Part shown: positions 45,664 through 55,954 of the stretch, piece by piece
How the letters are laid out: every line of letters begins with the position of its first letter
Numbering within the stretch: position 1 is the first letter of the stretch
Assembly: GCA_019775845.1 (NCBI GenBank)
Contig: JADQAV010000060.1
Coordinates: 159,865 to 223,864 of the forward strand
Length of the DNA: 64,000 bases
Direction of reading: 5' to 3'
Source of the DNA: Myrmaecium sp. VS I D KN 1
Lineage: Eukaryota; Ascomycota; Dothideomycetes; Valsariales; Valsariaceae
Made by a program: the position numbers and the translations under genes
The notes under the pieces: generated by a model
The model's database searches: none
What the model was told of the DNA's origin: nothing
Seen by the model: only the letters and a program-made list of their open reading frames with translations

Positions 45664-45699
45664 CACCACCACCACCACCACCACCACCACCACCACCAC
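45664..45699. repeat. (CAC)12 microsatellite
   Basis: Twelve uninterrupted CAC units in noncoding sequence about 450 bases upstream of the phosphatase start. It reads as a poly-His or poly-Trp frame only by coincidence. Confidence 0.88.
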
Positions 45700-46148
45700 A
45701 GCCCCCTCTCGCGAGTTTTCCCCCTCCCCCTCGGCCAACCAGGGCAGAACTTACCTAACCACTGCAGCTGCATCCTCCCGCTCCCGTCCTCCCTTTCCTT
45801 CACGAATCACAAGTCCTTCCATCTTCTCCCTCTTCCCGCTCCTCAGGCCGTCCCTTCCTGCCTCAGGTGCTTTCCCTTTCGCTTCCATCTTCTCGGCCTG
45901 AGAACGTGCCAACGCCACTGCCCGCAAGGGGCAGATAATCGGACACACGTGCATCAATACTACTCATTTCTACTAGTACTTCACATCAGTACTGTGGTAC
46001 TTTTTCGCAAACACACTGTGACGGCTCGGTCTCGTGTCTGCGCTCCACGATATCGCTAAAACTTTTCATCGCCCCCAAGTCACTCGTTCGTTTCACCCTC
46101 GTGCGCCTGTGCGACCGTCGGCGCCCCGCCACCGACGCCCACCTGAGG

Positions 46149-47495
46149 ATGCCGGCCAAGCAACAGCCGTTTGTCGACCTCGACAGCATCATCAGCCGTC
46201 TGGTCGACGCGAAGAATGCGTCGCGACCAGGCAAGCAAGTCCAGCTGGCGGAGCATGAGGTCATCCATCTGTGCAACCGGGCACGTGAGATCTTCCTGTC
46301 GCAGCCCATGCTCCTCGAGCTCGATGCGCCGCTCAAGGTATTTATGCTCGCGCGCTTTTCTGAAGGTGTGATTTGCGCCATTGGGGTCCCCAGCTCTAAC
46401 GCCCGTCCTTCAGGTCTGTGGCGATATACATGGTCAATATTTTGATCTTCTAAGGTTCTTCGAGTTCCACGGTGGTTACCCACCTGCTGCAAACTACCTC
46501 TTCCTGGGCGACTACGTGGACCGAGGCAAGCAAGGGCTGGAGACAATATGTCTCCTGTTAGCCTACAAGTGCAAGTATCCCGAGAACTTCTTCCTGCTGA
46601 GAGGGAACCACGAGGCTGCCTCCATCAACCGCGTCTATGGCTTCTACGACGAATGCAAACGTAGGTATAGCATCAAGATATGGCGGAAGTTCATTGATTG
46701 CTTCAACACCCTTCCTGTCGCCGCTGTCATCGACGATCGTATCTTCTGTACCCATGGTGGGTTGAGCCCGGATCTGGAATCCCTTGACCAAATACGGAGG
46801 TTGAAACGGCCTACCGATGTGAGTGCTTCCTTTTTCGTCTGGCAAAAGGACGAGCGTCAGCCAGGTCTTGTGGAGATGGACCCATGCTGATCTTATGCCA
46901 GATTCCCGACCACGGCCTCCTCTGCGATCTTCTCTGGTCCGACCCGGACAAAGATATCCAAGGCTGGGCCGACAACGACCGTGGCGTCGCTTTCACGTTC
47001 GGCGCCGATATCGTCGCCGACTTCCTCAAAAAGCACGACCTCGATCTCATCTGCCGTGCCCATCAAGTTGTCGAAGACGGCTATGAGTTCTTCGCCGACC
47101 GGCAGATGGTAACCGTGTTCAGCGCGCCCAACTACGCCGGCGAATTCGACAACGCCGGCGCCATGATGACCATCGACGAAAACCTGCTCTGCTCCTTCAA
47201 GGTCCTGAAGCCGGACAAGAAAGCCAAGCAATGGTTCCTGGGCGCCGACATGGCACCCACCGCCGGTCAAGCCGGCGCCACGCCCGTCCACTCCCCCGCC
47301 GCCACGCCGCGCAGCGGCTCCCCGGAGCCGCATCATCATCCCCCGGCGCCGGCGGGGAACACGCCGATGCCCAGCCCGATGCCGCGATCGACGAATCCGC
47401 TGAGCGTGCTGAAGACGCCGCCGGTGAGCCCGCCGGCGAGCCCGGCGCCGGCGAAGCATCACAAGAAGAAGTTTCCCTTCCTTGGGTACCTCTGA
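46149..47495 (+). CDS. PP1-type serine/threonine phosphatase, divergent paralogue
   Basis: Metal-dependent Ser/Thr phosphatase of the PP1 group. Three exons: 46149-46337, 46414-46818, 46902-47495; 395 residues. All metal and catalytic motifs are present: GDIHG (66-70), GDYVDRG (95-101), GNHE (127-130), HGGLSPD and the [13 protein letters not shown] block. It is PP1-like rather than Ppz-like ([19 protein letters not shown] and [13 protein letters not shown]). It differs from the nearly invariant PP1 in HEA for HEC (Ala131), NYAGEF for NYCGEF (Ala277), and FFEFHGG for LFEYGG. The C-terminus has a Pro/Ser/Thr-rich tail of about 85 residues ending [12 protein letters not shown], which PP1 lacks. 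A separate orthologue of the essential PP1 is expected elsewhere in the genome. Intron positions fit the coding motifs exactly. Confidence 0.93.
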
Positions 47496-48506
47496 ATTCC
47501 AAACTCTTTTTTTTCTTTCTGATATTTAATCTGTAATCTCGGTGGTAGTGCGCTTTTCGACGGGATCTACGGCGGGCATGTCGCGGCGACGATGGCGTTT
47601 TGCGGTTGGATTGAGGAGCGGTTTCCGGGGGCGTGATGGAGTGAGTGAGCCGATGGGGCCGCCATCCCTTCATCATCCGATGGTTTGCGCTTTTCGTCCT
47701 TTTACCACGCTCAATCGGGGAGGCATTGGTTGATTTTGGCTTCATCCGCCCATTTGTTTTCAGTCTCCTCTCCTGGGTTCTTAGACTACTGTTCTTTTCC
47801 TTTTCTTCTTCTTTCTTCTTTCCCTTTTCCCTTTTTCCCTTTTTCCCTTTTTCCCTTTTTCCCTTTTTCCCTTTTTCCCTTTTTCCCTTTTCTTTTCTTT
47901 TGACCTTTTTTTCTTCTGCGGCGTGAAAGAACGGAAAAATATCCCACTTACTACTAGAGTAGAGTAGAGTAGAGTAAAGCGAGGAGGAGGGAGGGAGGGG
48001 GTGGATCCTCATGTTATTTTGTTTATTTTGCCTTTTACTTCATTGGTCTTGGAATGGGAGAAATGGATGGGATCAAATGGGATTCGATGAAATGGATTAA
48101 ATGGGATGGAAATCGACTGGGATGGGATGGATCAGACGGGTTTATTCTAAGGTATATATGGGAGTTAAGTCAACAACTCTTTCGCCCTTTCCTTTTTTCG
48201 CAGACTCTTCGATGTCTCTCCTATACGTTATCTTCTTTTAAAAAGGGAAAAAAGGAAAATATTAGAGAACTCGATTTAACGCCATTTTTCTCTTTTAATA
48301 TCGTCTCTTTTACTATTTCTTTATTTGGTTCATTTCAGCATCGATTATTGTCGTCGTCCTCGTTCGATGATGGGAGTACGATAAGAGATGCGCAAGCTAT
48401 TCCTATGGGTTACAGGTATGTCGGTTTGCGTGCAATGCGTTCACTTTACAGCATTTTATCTTCTCAGCCAAGCTACATGCATACAGATCAGGATGCCCGC
48501 CGTCAC
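47496..48506. other. convergent 3' region with simple repeats
   Basis: Between the phosphatase and the medium-chain reductase stop codons. Contains a TTTTTCCC tandem at 47815-47892, an AGAGT repeat at 47955-47976, and a stretch rich in GGGATGGAAATGG words at 48050-48140. No credible gene. Confidence 0.55.
47815..47892. repeat. TTTTTCCC tandem repeat (8-bp unit)
   Basis: About nine nearly perfect copies of an 8-base pyrimidine unit, ending in TTTTCTTTTC. It has full strand asymmetry (all pyrimidine on plus), so it could adopt a triplex in principle. Confidence 0.85.
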
Positions 48507-49763
48507 CTACTCCTCCGCCATCCTCCATACCAGCTTCTCGTTCCTCACCTGCTTCTTCCGGAACAGGGCCAGGGCGCGCTCCGCCCGCTCCAGGGCCGTC
48601 GCGCCCTCGACGACCTTCTGCCGGTTCGGCGTGATGACGCCCTCGGCCAGGAGGGCAGGCATGATGTCCGGCTGCAGATGCTCTTTGAGGTACTCGTTCT
48701 GCTCCCGATGTCAGCATACTGCGCACGAATAAAAAAAAGAAATTCGTGACGGTCACAGGAGCACTTACATCGCAGTAAAAATGCGTCCGCACGCCCATGA
48801 CCTCGACCCCCTCCGCCCACGCCGCCTGATCATCCGCCGTCATGGCGTACTCGGGCCTCTGCTCCTCCGTCGCCTCGCGCACGACGACGGGGAGCATGAC
48901 GGCGACCTTGCTCCCCCGCTGCGCGATCCGGGCGATCGGCGCCAACGAACCGGTCTTGTGGCCGATGCAGTCGAGGATGTACGGGACGGCCGGGGTCCCC
49001 TTCCCGTCCTGGGCCGCCGCCGCCGCCGCCAGGATTCGCTCGACGACATCCGGATCGCGGTAGTCGAACAACCGAGTCGCGCCGAGAGCGCGGAGCGCGT
49101 CGTGATGCGCCGCCGACGCCGTCGCGAGCACGTTGCCGTACCCGTAGTGCTTGAGCAGCTGCAGGCTGTACTGGCCGACGGAGGAGGCGGCGCCCCAGAC
49201 GAGGATGGGGGCGTGCGCTTCCGCGGGGACGTAATTGACGGGTTTGGGCCAGGGCAAGGGGAAGCCGAAGTAGGTGACCAGCGTGTTCCAGGCGGTGACG
49301 AAGTTGGTGGGCACCGTGGCGGCGGCTTGGGGAGTCAGGTTGGGGGGGATCTGGAGAGTAGGATGTCAGTTCGATTCACGCCAGGTGCGGAGCGGATGGG
49401 GTCTCCGCTTCACTCACTCACCTTCCCCATCAACGTCTCCGGCGCGGTGACATACTCCTGCTGCGCCCGCTCCGCGTCGTCCCGCCAGGTGTACCCGAAC
49501 ACGCGGTCGCCGACGCGGAGGCGGCGGGCCTCCGGCCCGGTCTCCACGACTTCGCCCGCCAGCCCGCCGCCCAGCACCTGTGGATGCTCGACCAACAGCC
49601 CGCCGTCGGCTTGGTGCAGGTCCAGCGGCGTCGAGGCCACCCAGTGCACTTTCACGAGCACTTCGTTGCCGGAGGGGCGACGGGTGCGCCGTTGGAGGGT
49701 CTGAAGGGGCGCGCGCGCGGCGGGGGTGACGATGGCGAGGTGTTGGGTTGGTGGGGTGGGCAT
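48507..49763 (-). CDS. medium-chain reductase (zinc-independent MDR/enoyl-reductase type)
   Basis: NAD(P)H-dependent oxidoreductase of the MDR superfamily, similar to fungal ToxD-like and trans-acting enoyl reductases. Three exons: 49763-49422, 49350-48769, 48698-48507; 371 residues, normal length. Residues 1-120 form the GroES-like domain (VLVKVHWVASTPLDLHQADGG, then LGGGLAGEVVETG and VGDRVFGYTW). The cofactor fold shows VWGAASSVGQYSLQLLKHYG followed by LATASAAHHDALRALGATRLFDYRD. There is no catalytic-zinc Cys/His set, so it is the reductase rather than alcohol dehydrogenase kind. The C-terminal exon (NEYLKEHLQPDIMPALLAEG) matches the domain closure. No polyketide synthase lies nearby, so a biosynthetic role is not supported by context. 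Confidence 0.92.
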
Positions 49764-50731
49764 TGTGTTGGACTGGTGCTGTGGTAGGAAGCTATGTAGA
49801 CGGTATGTAGGTAATAAGTATGTGTGTGAATTGATCAGGCTTGGTCGATGAGTAGATGGAGTAGTAGGTGTGGAAGAGTAGAATCGATATATCGCGAGTC
49901 AGGCACTGAGGAGAAGATGAGCACGTCGTCCACCAAAAACCCCCCGGGTGATCCTTCCCATATCATTTATATACCCTGCTCCCCCTCACATCTTCCCCAG
50001 ATTTCCTCTACCTACATGATCCATCACAGCCTTGAAGCCAGTGGGGTGAAGGCCCATCACGTGATGCCTCATTTGTCAGCCTTGCTGACTCCCCGTCCGA
50101 TCCCGGATTAGTGAGCCAGCCGCTAGCGAAGATTGCCGTTTTGGGATAAGGGCGCGGGGGTGGTGATTGGTGTGCTGCACTGTGTGCAATCCTTAGGTGT
50201 GCTTGGGGATCGAAGGTGATGGAATCTCTGCTCTGCGCTTGCCTTGGTGACTTTTTCCACGTGGGAAAAGCTGCATGTCGCTTTATTATGGCGGCTGTTG
50301 TATGTCGTCGCTCCGCGGCTTCGCTTGGTCGCTGTGCGGCCCGCCTTCCTTCCAACCAAAATGGACGTCATGCGTGAGAGGATGTGAATGGATTCCATGG
50401 CCCTGTGGGCTCTGACCCCCTCATGTGGAGGGTGAAGGAGTATGGTGAAATGACTGATGGAAGAATGCCACCGCATATAGAGGGCTGATTCAACGAGTGT
50501 AGGAATGAAAGTAAGTCACATGAATTGCAAACTACAAACTACTACTAGTAGATAGAGGAAAGCAGACAGGGGCCGGCCACTGCCACTCAATCAAGCAAGG
50601 AAAGAAACATTATCGAAGGAAATCCCCCCAAGGAGACATCACTCCGTCCATCTCCTCAGCTTTTCATCCAAGGCCCGGGGACCACTCCCACATGCCTCGG
50701 GACGGAAGACCAGCTCCCCATCAACAAGCGA
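49764..50731. other. intergenic region, no supported gene
   Basis: Promoter side of the reductase (49764-50100), then the 3' flank of the next gene. Frames on minus at 50008-50476 have no motif. Nothing distinctive seen. Confidence 0.45.
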
Positions 50732-51617
50732 TCACCTCTTAATCGCCAAAATCTGCAAGATCGTCCCAAGCGACGGATCCTCATCCAGCCACTTCCCCTC
50801 CGCCTGGTCCTGCACGCGAAGAGTCTCAGCAACATGCTGGTCAGTTAAAGCCGCGAGCTCCTGCAGCATTCATCAGCATCTTCCCCATCCACCCTGCCGG
50901 AGAAAACGCGCGCAACGTACCGCTTGCAGCGTCCCATCCACGACCTGAAGCGCGGGCGCCAACCCCGCGTGCGCCTTCTGCCCGCGCAGGATGGCCCGGC
51001 GCGCGTGCACCCAGCGCAGAGCCGCGTGGGCGCGGAGGGAGATCCGTTGGCTTTGGAAGCGACGGATGCTGGCGTCGAGGATGATCCTGTGGGCAGCTCG
51101 CATCAGCATCGTGAGGCCGTTTTCCACCCACCGATCCGCCCACCCCTGGGTGCCTAGGGGACTGGTCTTTCCCGATATTTGGGGGGGACATATCTCCATC
51201 CCCCCCTTCCCTCCCTCCGGTGTTGGGAAGAAAAAGAAGACATACGATCGCAGCTGCTGTTTCTCCCGCTCGAGATTGCCCGCCGGCGTCTGCGGTGATC
51301 CGTGGAAGGGCGAGGAGAGCACGGCTTGCGCGTCCGCGACGCATTGACGGAGGATCGCGTAGCCTTCCAGGTAATACTCTTCCGGCGTGGGCGCGATCCG
51401 GATCTGGCTGATGTGGTGCTGGAGGTTGCGGAAGTCGGTCATGATCTCGGCGATGCGGATCGCGCGGGCATCGTTGACTGGCGGGAGAAGGAGATGTCAG
51501 TACCATGGCAGAGGCTGGAGGAGGGGAAGAGCTCTGCGAGATAGTCTTGCTCGTCTGTGGAAAGGGGTTTCGTGCTTGAGAAGTGAAAGGAAGAGAGTCC
51601 TTACGTCCGTCGGCCAT
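50732..51617 (-). CDS. small conserved-looking helical protein, unknown function
   Basis: Four exons: 51617-51605 (13 bases), 51477-51246, 51086-50921, 50860-50732; 179 residues. I do not recognise the family. The joined protein starts MADGLNDARAIRIAEIMTDF and continues as a nearly all-helical sequence with many Leu/Ala/Gln and paired charges (EYYLEGYAILRQCVADAQAV, then IILDASIRRFQSQRISLRAH). It has no signal peptide, membrane segment or metal motif. The acidic last exon (ELAALTDQHVAETLRVQDQA) ends LQILAIKR. Frame continuity over three introns and the absence of stops argue that it is real. An intron-retaining reading of the middle exon would add Pro/Gly-rich nonsense, supporting the splice. 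Helical bundles of this size can be complex subunits, but nothing specific points to a partner. Confidence 0.72.
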
Positions 51618-52721
51618 GGCCTGCAGTTCTGAAGAAGCAGCAACTTGTAAAGGGATGCAGAGGGAAAAGGGTGAACGTCAAATGAGCATTAAACAGATAA
51701 GGCAAGATTGAACGAAATGATGTCTCAGTCGTCGAGCATCATCGGCATCAGGCCGAACGACGACAGTTATAGATGCTGCCATCCTCCCTGATGCCCATCA
51801 CCATTCTCCCGACGACGGTCAAGTGTGTTTGCTTGGTCCGTCGTCAGAGCTCGTCGGCATCCTGCCCCGTCAACATGCACGAAGCCAGCTGGTGAAGGTT
51901 TTTTTTCAGCGTCGCAAGGGACCGCAGAAAGACTGCATACCGATAAGGCGCTGTGGTGTGTGTGCCAGTCGTCATTGCGGGCCCCCGTTGACCGACCTGG
52001 TCGTCAAGTCGAGGAAGCGTCGTCAGTGAACGGGACGGGAAGCGGAAGAGCACAAGGCACTACGAAGCTGGAGACGGCTCTCTCCCGTCTGAGTCTCTCG
52101 TTCGAGCCCACTAAGCAAGCTATCGGATCCCGTGAGCCACGGCGCGGAGGGCCTCCAGCACGGCCTTCAGCTTCTTGTGAAGTTGACGCCAGCCACAGGA
52201 CGCCCACCCATGTCCCAAAACTCGCTTAGACCGCCAGGACATGCTGAGGATACCCCTGATCGAGCTGCAGTGTGCCCCCCCCGGTACCACCGGCAAATTT
52301 AGAACGCGGTGGCTTTGCTTTGCTAGTTGCTGCTGATGTGTGAGCAAGCCTCAACGCCGGACAGCGTAGCAGATCAGCCACAGTAAGGCTGTGCTTCACC
52401 TATGGCGCTCATACGGCCCGTTTCTCAAAACGTGATACTGACGGTGAGGAAACGCCCATGGGGATTCATGACTTTGCTTGGACATTTTCATAAGGGCTAG
52501 TGATACATACTTCAACTGCTCATGCGCTGCGGCTGGATTCTCACCTCCTAGGCCCGCTTCAACCGCTCATCATAGATGCGCTTATGCAGGAGAACTGTCA
52601 TTAACCCTTGTACTGTGCTGAACTCTTTGTTATCACGCACGTAACCATCCGCCTTGACGAATCCGACTCCGCGGCCGATTCCTCGTCCGTTGTCTCGCCT
52701 TTACAGTTTTGAGCCGTCCCT
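51618..52721. other. intergenic region, no supported gene
   Basis: Promoter of the small helical protein and 3' flank of the proteasome gene. Short frames at 51823-52229 and 52120-52347 show no family content. Nothing distinctive seen. Confidence 0.45.
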
Positions 52722-53787
52722 TCAATCCTTGTCCGCAATCGCTTGTAGTCGCTCCTCAATCTCATCTTCGGTCAGAGCCCTGAACGCCGGATCTGTCCCC
52801 TCCTTGCCATCGGTCCGCGGGCCACCAACGATGCCGATTTCCAACTCATTCTTCTTGAAGTCAACACTGAGGACGGTGCTGAGAGCTGTGATGGCCAGTT
52901 CCACGACATCCCGCCAATCACCTGGCGCAGCATCCTTGTTTTTCAGCTTCTTCTCGAGGAAGTTCAAAGCTTCCTGGGTTTTCGGGCCGGAAGCTGTTGC
53001 CTTATATCCGACATAGTAGCCTGCGGGATCGCATTTGTAGAGCTGAGGGCCAAACTCGGAATCGACGGAGATGAGGGTAGTCGCGACACCAAGAGGGCGC
53101 ATGTAAGCCTGTCCCCCGAGTGAGCAGCTATTCCAGAAGTGAGGTGCATAGCACCTTTGCTTACCCTTTGCGTGTAGACTTGGCTGATGTTGGCTATCCG
53201 CTTCGCCAGAACATCACATGGCATCTCGTAGCCGTTCTTGTACCTGAACTCCGCTGCCTCTCCTCTCGCCCTGTCAACCGAAGCCCTGGCGTCGGCTATA
53301 GATCCCGTCATGACGCATCCAACGGAGGGAGACAGCTTGTAGATGTAGGACACCGAGGCGGGGTCGATGAGTTTGTCCTAGCGTGAGGCCACGGATAAGC
53401 AGTTGAACAAGTCTCGGAAGTACCATGTCACTCACCGGAACCTTCTTCTGCGTTATGACCACGGCACAGTCCTTGCCCCTCACGCCAACCGAGGTGATGT
53501 TCGCTGCCGTAATCGCCTTGAAGGCATATTCTGAGGGACAAGGATGTCAGACATCCTCTGTGACGTGAAACCATCTGCCACTGCCCGCCTACCGCTCGTG
53601 GCAGCTTGTGAGGGTTGTTATGTGGGCGACATACCGACTTGATATAACCGGCCTTGGTCGGAGAAGATGGTAATGTGCCGATCGTAGCCCGCACTGCCTG
53701 TTTGGATACCAAAATGTTAGCTTCGAAGCTGTTTGCTGTAGCTCGTAGCTTCATGAGTTGCCGCACAACGACTGACGTACCGGACAT
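52722..53787 (-). CDS. scl1: 20S proteasome subunit alpha-1 (PSMA6 / Scl1)
   Basis: Structural outer-ring subunit of the 20S proteasome, in cytosol and nucleus; it helps form the gated entrance. Five exons: 53787-53781, 53697-53635, 53530-53436, 53377-53165, 53108-52722; 254 residues, normal. The first exon is 7 bases (Met-Ser and one base). The alpha signature [21 protein letters not shown] is completed only by three exons, which fixes the boundaries. Alpha-1 identity follows from [53 protein letters not shown] and [15 protein letters not shown]. The C-terminus carries the alpha-type acidic helix [14 protein letters not shown]. It shares a 409-base divergent region with the WKF gene. Confidence 0.96.
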
Positions 53788-54196
53788 GGTGAAGTTATCC
53801 TCAGAGGAGTCTCAGCACTTTGACTGCTGTTGGAGTTCAGGAAGCTTTGGGGAGGGCGCAAATGGCGGGACAGCGATGGCGTAGACAATCGTGGTGATAT
53901 GCAGGAGGCAGTCTTGATGAAGCTCTACCTACGCGTTGGATGGGCTGCCTGGATGCTGCTGATGATGCAGCACGGGCCAACTCCGGATAAAGCGACGATC
54001 CGCTCCGCCAATCATCAAGAAAAAATAATTATGAAGATAGAACTTTTTGGCGACGGGAAATACAGATCACGACGCCTTTGAATTTCTTTGTATTAAGCTT
54101 TTGTTAGCTTCAGCAATACCTGCGCCAATTGGAAGGCGGTGGATCAAAACTATCCCGCAGATCCCATGCTCTCCAGCGCCTAACTTCACGTCTAGA
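53788..54196. promoter_or_regulatory. short divergent promoter, proteasome alpha-1 / WKF protein
   Basis: Both genes start within 409 bases of each other on opposite strands, so their core promoters overlap or adjoin. The sequence is AT-richer near the WKF start. I do not see a clear TATA box or a proteasome-associated control element. Confidence 0.5.
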
Positions 54197-55954
54197 ATGG
54201 CGGGAACAAAGTCTAAAGAGGCCGCAAACGCCGCGGATGGCGTGAAAAAGAGCAAGTCGGACAGGAAAGATAAGCATGCTCACAAGACGGATAGCTCACG
54301 TGAGTGTGGTCAAGATGCAGGATCTACAGCAAAAAAGCGCAAACACGATGAGGACGAAGTTGCGAGCAGGGAAGAGAAGAAAACCAAGAAAATCAAGAAG
54401 AGCAAGGAAGTCAATGGCAGCGAGAAAGTGAAAGCGTCTACTCCTCCACGGGAAGCTTATCCCGTTAAAGGGAAGGAGAAAGGGAAGAAGGAAAAGAAAG
54501 AGAAGAAGCAGAAAGCTGAAAAGCGTAGCAGCGTGGCGGAGGCAGATGAGGGCAAAGACCATTCTTCTGGCGATGGCAATGAGTCAAAGAAATGCGAATC
54601 GAAGAAGAGCAGCTCAGAGAACGAACCTACGGCGAATTCAGCCGAGGCCTCAAATGGCGGTGAAGCAATCGAGAAGTCCAAGAAGTCGAAGAAGTTGAAG
54701 ACCTCCAAGAAGACAAAGGAGACGACGGAAGTCGGCAGCCGTCAGCTCGAAGATACAACTACTTCGACTCCCAAACACAAGCGACGGAAGTCAGTCGCGT
54801 TCACCCCAGATACGAAGGCTGTCGACGGAAGCAGTGCGCAAGACTATTTCAAAGCTTGGGTGAAAGACCAGTACGGTGAAGACGCCAGCTCCGCTCAACA
54901 AGAGCCATCCAAGCCCACTCCCGAGGTGGCCCAGCAAACAGAGACGCCTGCATCTGCGCCCGAAGCCGCAAAGAAGCCCAGCAAACAAGAGCTCAAAGCA
55001 GCAAAGAAGGCCGAGAAAGCGAAGAGCCGCTCCGACGCCGCGTCGTCGTTGGAAGTGCCAGCATACGTGCAATACCTCCAACGCTACCACGCCGACCACG
55101 CGAACTGGAAGTTCAACAAGATCCAGCAGACGGAGCTGCTCAAGCACGCCTTCAACCTCTGGCGCATCCCCGAGCAGCACGAGGAGGCCCTGCAATCCTA
55201 CATCGCCGGCCTCAAGGGCGACGCCGCGCGCCAGCGCCTCCACGAAGCCGCCCAGCACGCCCTGGACGAGACCAAGGACGTTCAGGACATGGAGCCCTCC
55301 GCGCACGATCAAGCGCTCCGTGAGCGACTGACTAAGGAGAAGAAGCGTCGTCGGGAGGAAGCTGCGGAGGCGGAAGCAAGCAGCCTGGAATTCCAGAAGA
55401 AATTGTACAAGCGCAGGCGAGCGGAGGCAATCTTGAAGCAGCTCGGCGATGCGCCTGTACCGCCCGTCCAACCTTCCTCCGCTGCGGCTGCCGATGATGG
55501 CGTTCAAAAGCGCAAGCGCAACCGGAAGATCCGTACCGGGGTGCCGGATGACGATGAGACGAGCGATAGTAGCTCGGATGAGTCCTCGCTCAGTTCGGGG
55601 GAGGAGAGCTCGGAGGTTAGCAGCAGTAGCAGTGAGGAAAGCGATAGTGATAGTGATAGTGAGAGCGACAGCGACAGCGACGAGTCTAGCGTGGTGAGCA
55701 GTTCGAGCGGGAGCAGCAGCAGTTCTGAGACTGAATCCGAGTCGGACTCGGATTCTGACTCCGATGCAAGCTCGGATGCGACGCTGGGGAGAGAGCCGGT
55801 CAAGAAGGAGGCGAAGTCTAGCAAGGTCAAGGAGGCGAAGAAGGCGCCGGAGAAGACAGAGCGGGACAGCGATGAGCCGAGCAGCGAGAGTGAGAGTGAT
55901 AGCAGCAGCAGCGGCAGTGACAGCGACAGCGAGAGTGATAGTGATAGCGACTAA
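54197..55954 (+). CDS. WKF-domain protein (C7orf50-like) with nucleolar-type acidic-serine tail
   Basis: Likely nucleolar protein, single exon, 585 residues. The N-terminal half is Lys/Glu/Ser-rich with stretches such as KKSKSDRKDKHAHK and KEKGKKEKKEKKQKAEK, resembling nucleolar localisation signals. A block with RRKSVAFTPDTK near 200 is a typical phospho-site context. At about 286-340 is the WKF domain (YVQYLQRYHADHANWKFNKI, then QTELLKHAFNLWRIPEQHEEAL), whose name comes from W-K-F. The tail from about 440 is a series of Ser-Asp, Ser-Glu and Ser-Ser repeats, as in Srp40 and Nopp140, a casein-kinase-2 substrate type. Human C7orf50 is a nucleolar protein of unknown activity. The ATG chosen is preceded by AGA; an in-frame extension of 50 codons upstream has no ATG. 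A role in ribosome biogenesis is inferred. Confidence 0.88.
   Translation: MAGTKSKEAANAADGVKKSKSDRKDKHAHKTDSSRECGQDAGSTAKKRKHDEDEVASREEKKTKKIKKSKEVNGSEKVKASTPPREAYPVKGKEKGKKEKKEKKQKAEKRSSVAEADEGKDHSSGDGNESKKCESKKSSSENEPTANSAEASNGGEAIEKSKKSKKLKTSKKTKETTEVGSRQLEDTTTSTPKHKRRKSVAFTPDTKAVDGSSAQDYFKAWVKDQYGEDASSAQQEPSKPTPEVAQQTETPASAPEAAKKPSKQELKAAKKAEKAKSRSDAASSLEVPAYVQYLQRYHADHANWKFNKIQQTELLKHAFNLWRIPEQHEEALQSYIAGLKGDAARQRLHEAAQHALDETKDVQDMEPSAHDQALRERLTKEKKRRREEAAEAEASSLEFQKKLYKRRRAEAILKQLGDAPVPPVQPSSAAAADDGVQKRKRNRKIRTGVPDDDETSDSSSDESSLSSGEESSEVSSSSSEESDSDSDSESDSDSDESSVVSSSSGSSSSSETESESDSDSDSDASSDATLGREPVKKEAKSSKVKEAKKAPEKTERDSDEPSSESESDSSSSGSDSDSESDSDSD

Larger units (their letters stand above)
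44687..46148. other. intergenic region with simple repeats
   Basis: Kinase 3' flank and phosphatase promoter. Notable are GAGAC-type repeats at 44915-44960, two copies of ATGCGCGCGAG at 45359-45387, and a CAC repeat at 45664-45699. Frames such as 45601-46059 are open mainly through the CAC repeat and lack family content. Confidence 0.5.

Noticed and set aside
45601-46059. Frame with a run of His residues upstream of the phosphatase
   Set aside because: Open because of the CAC microsatellite; no conserved content.
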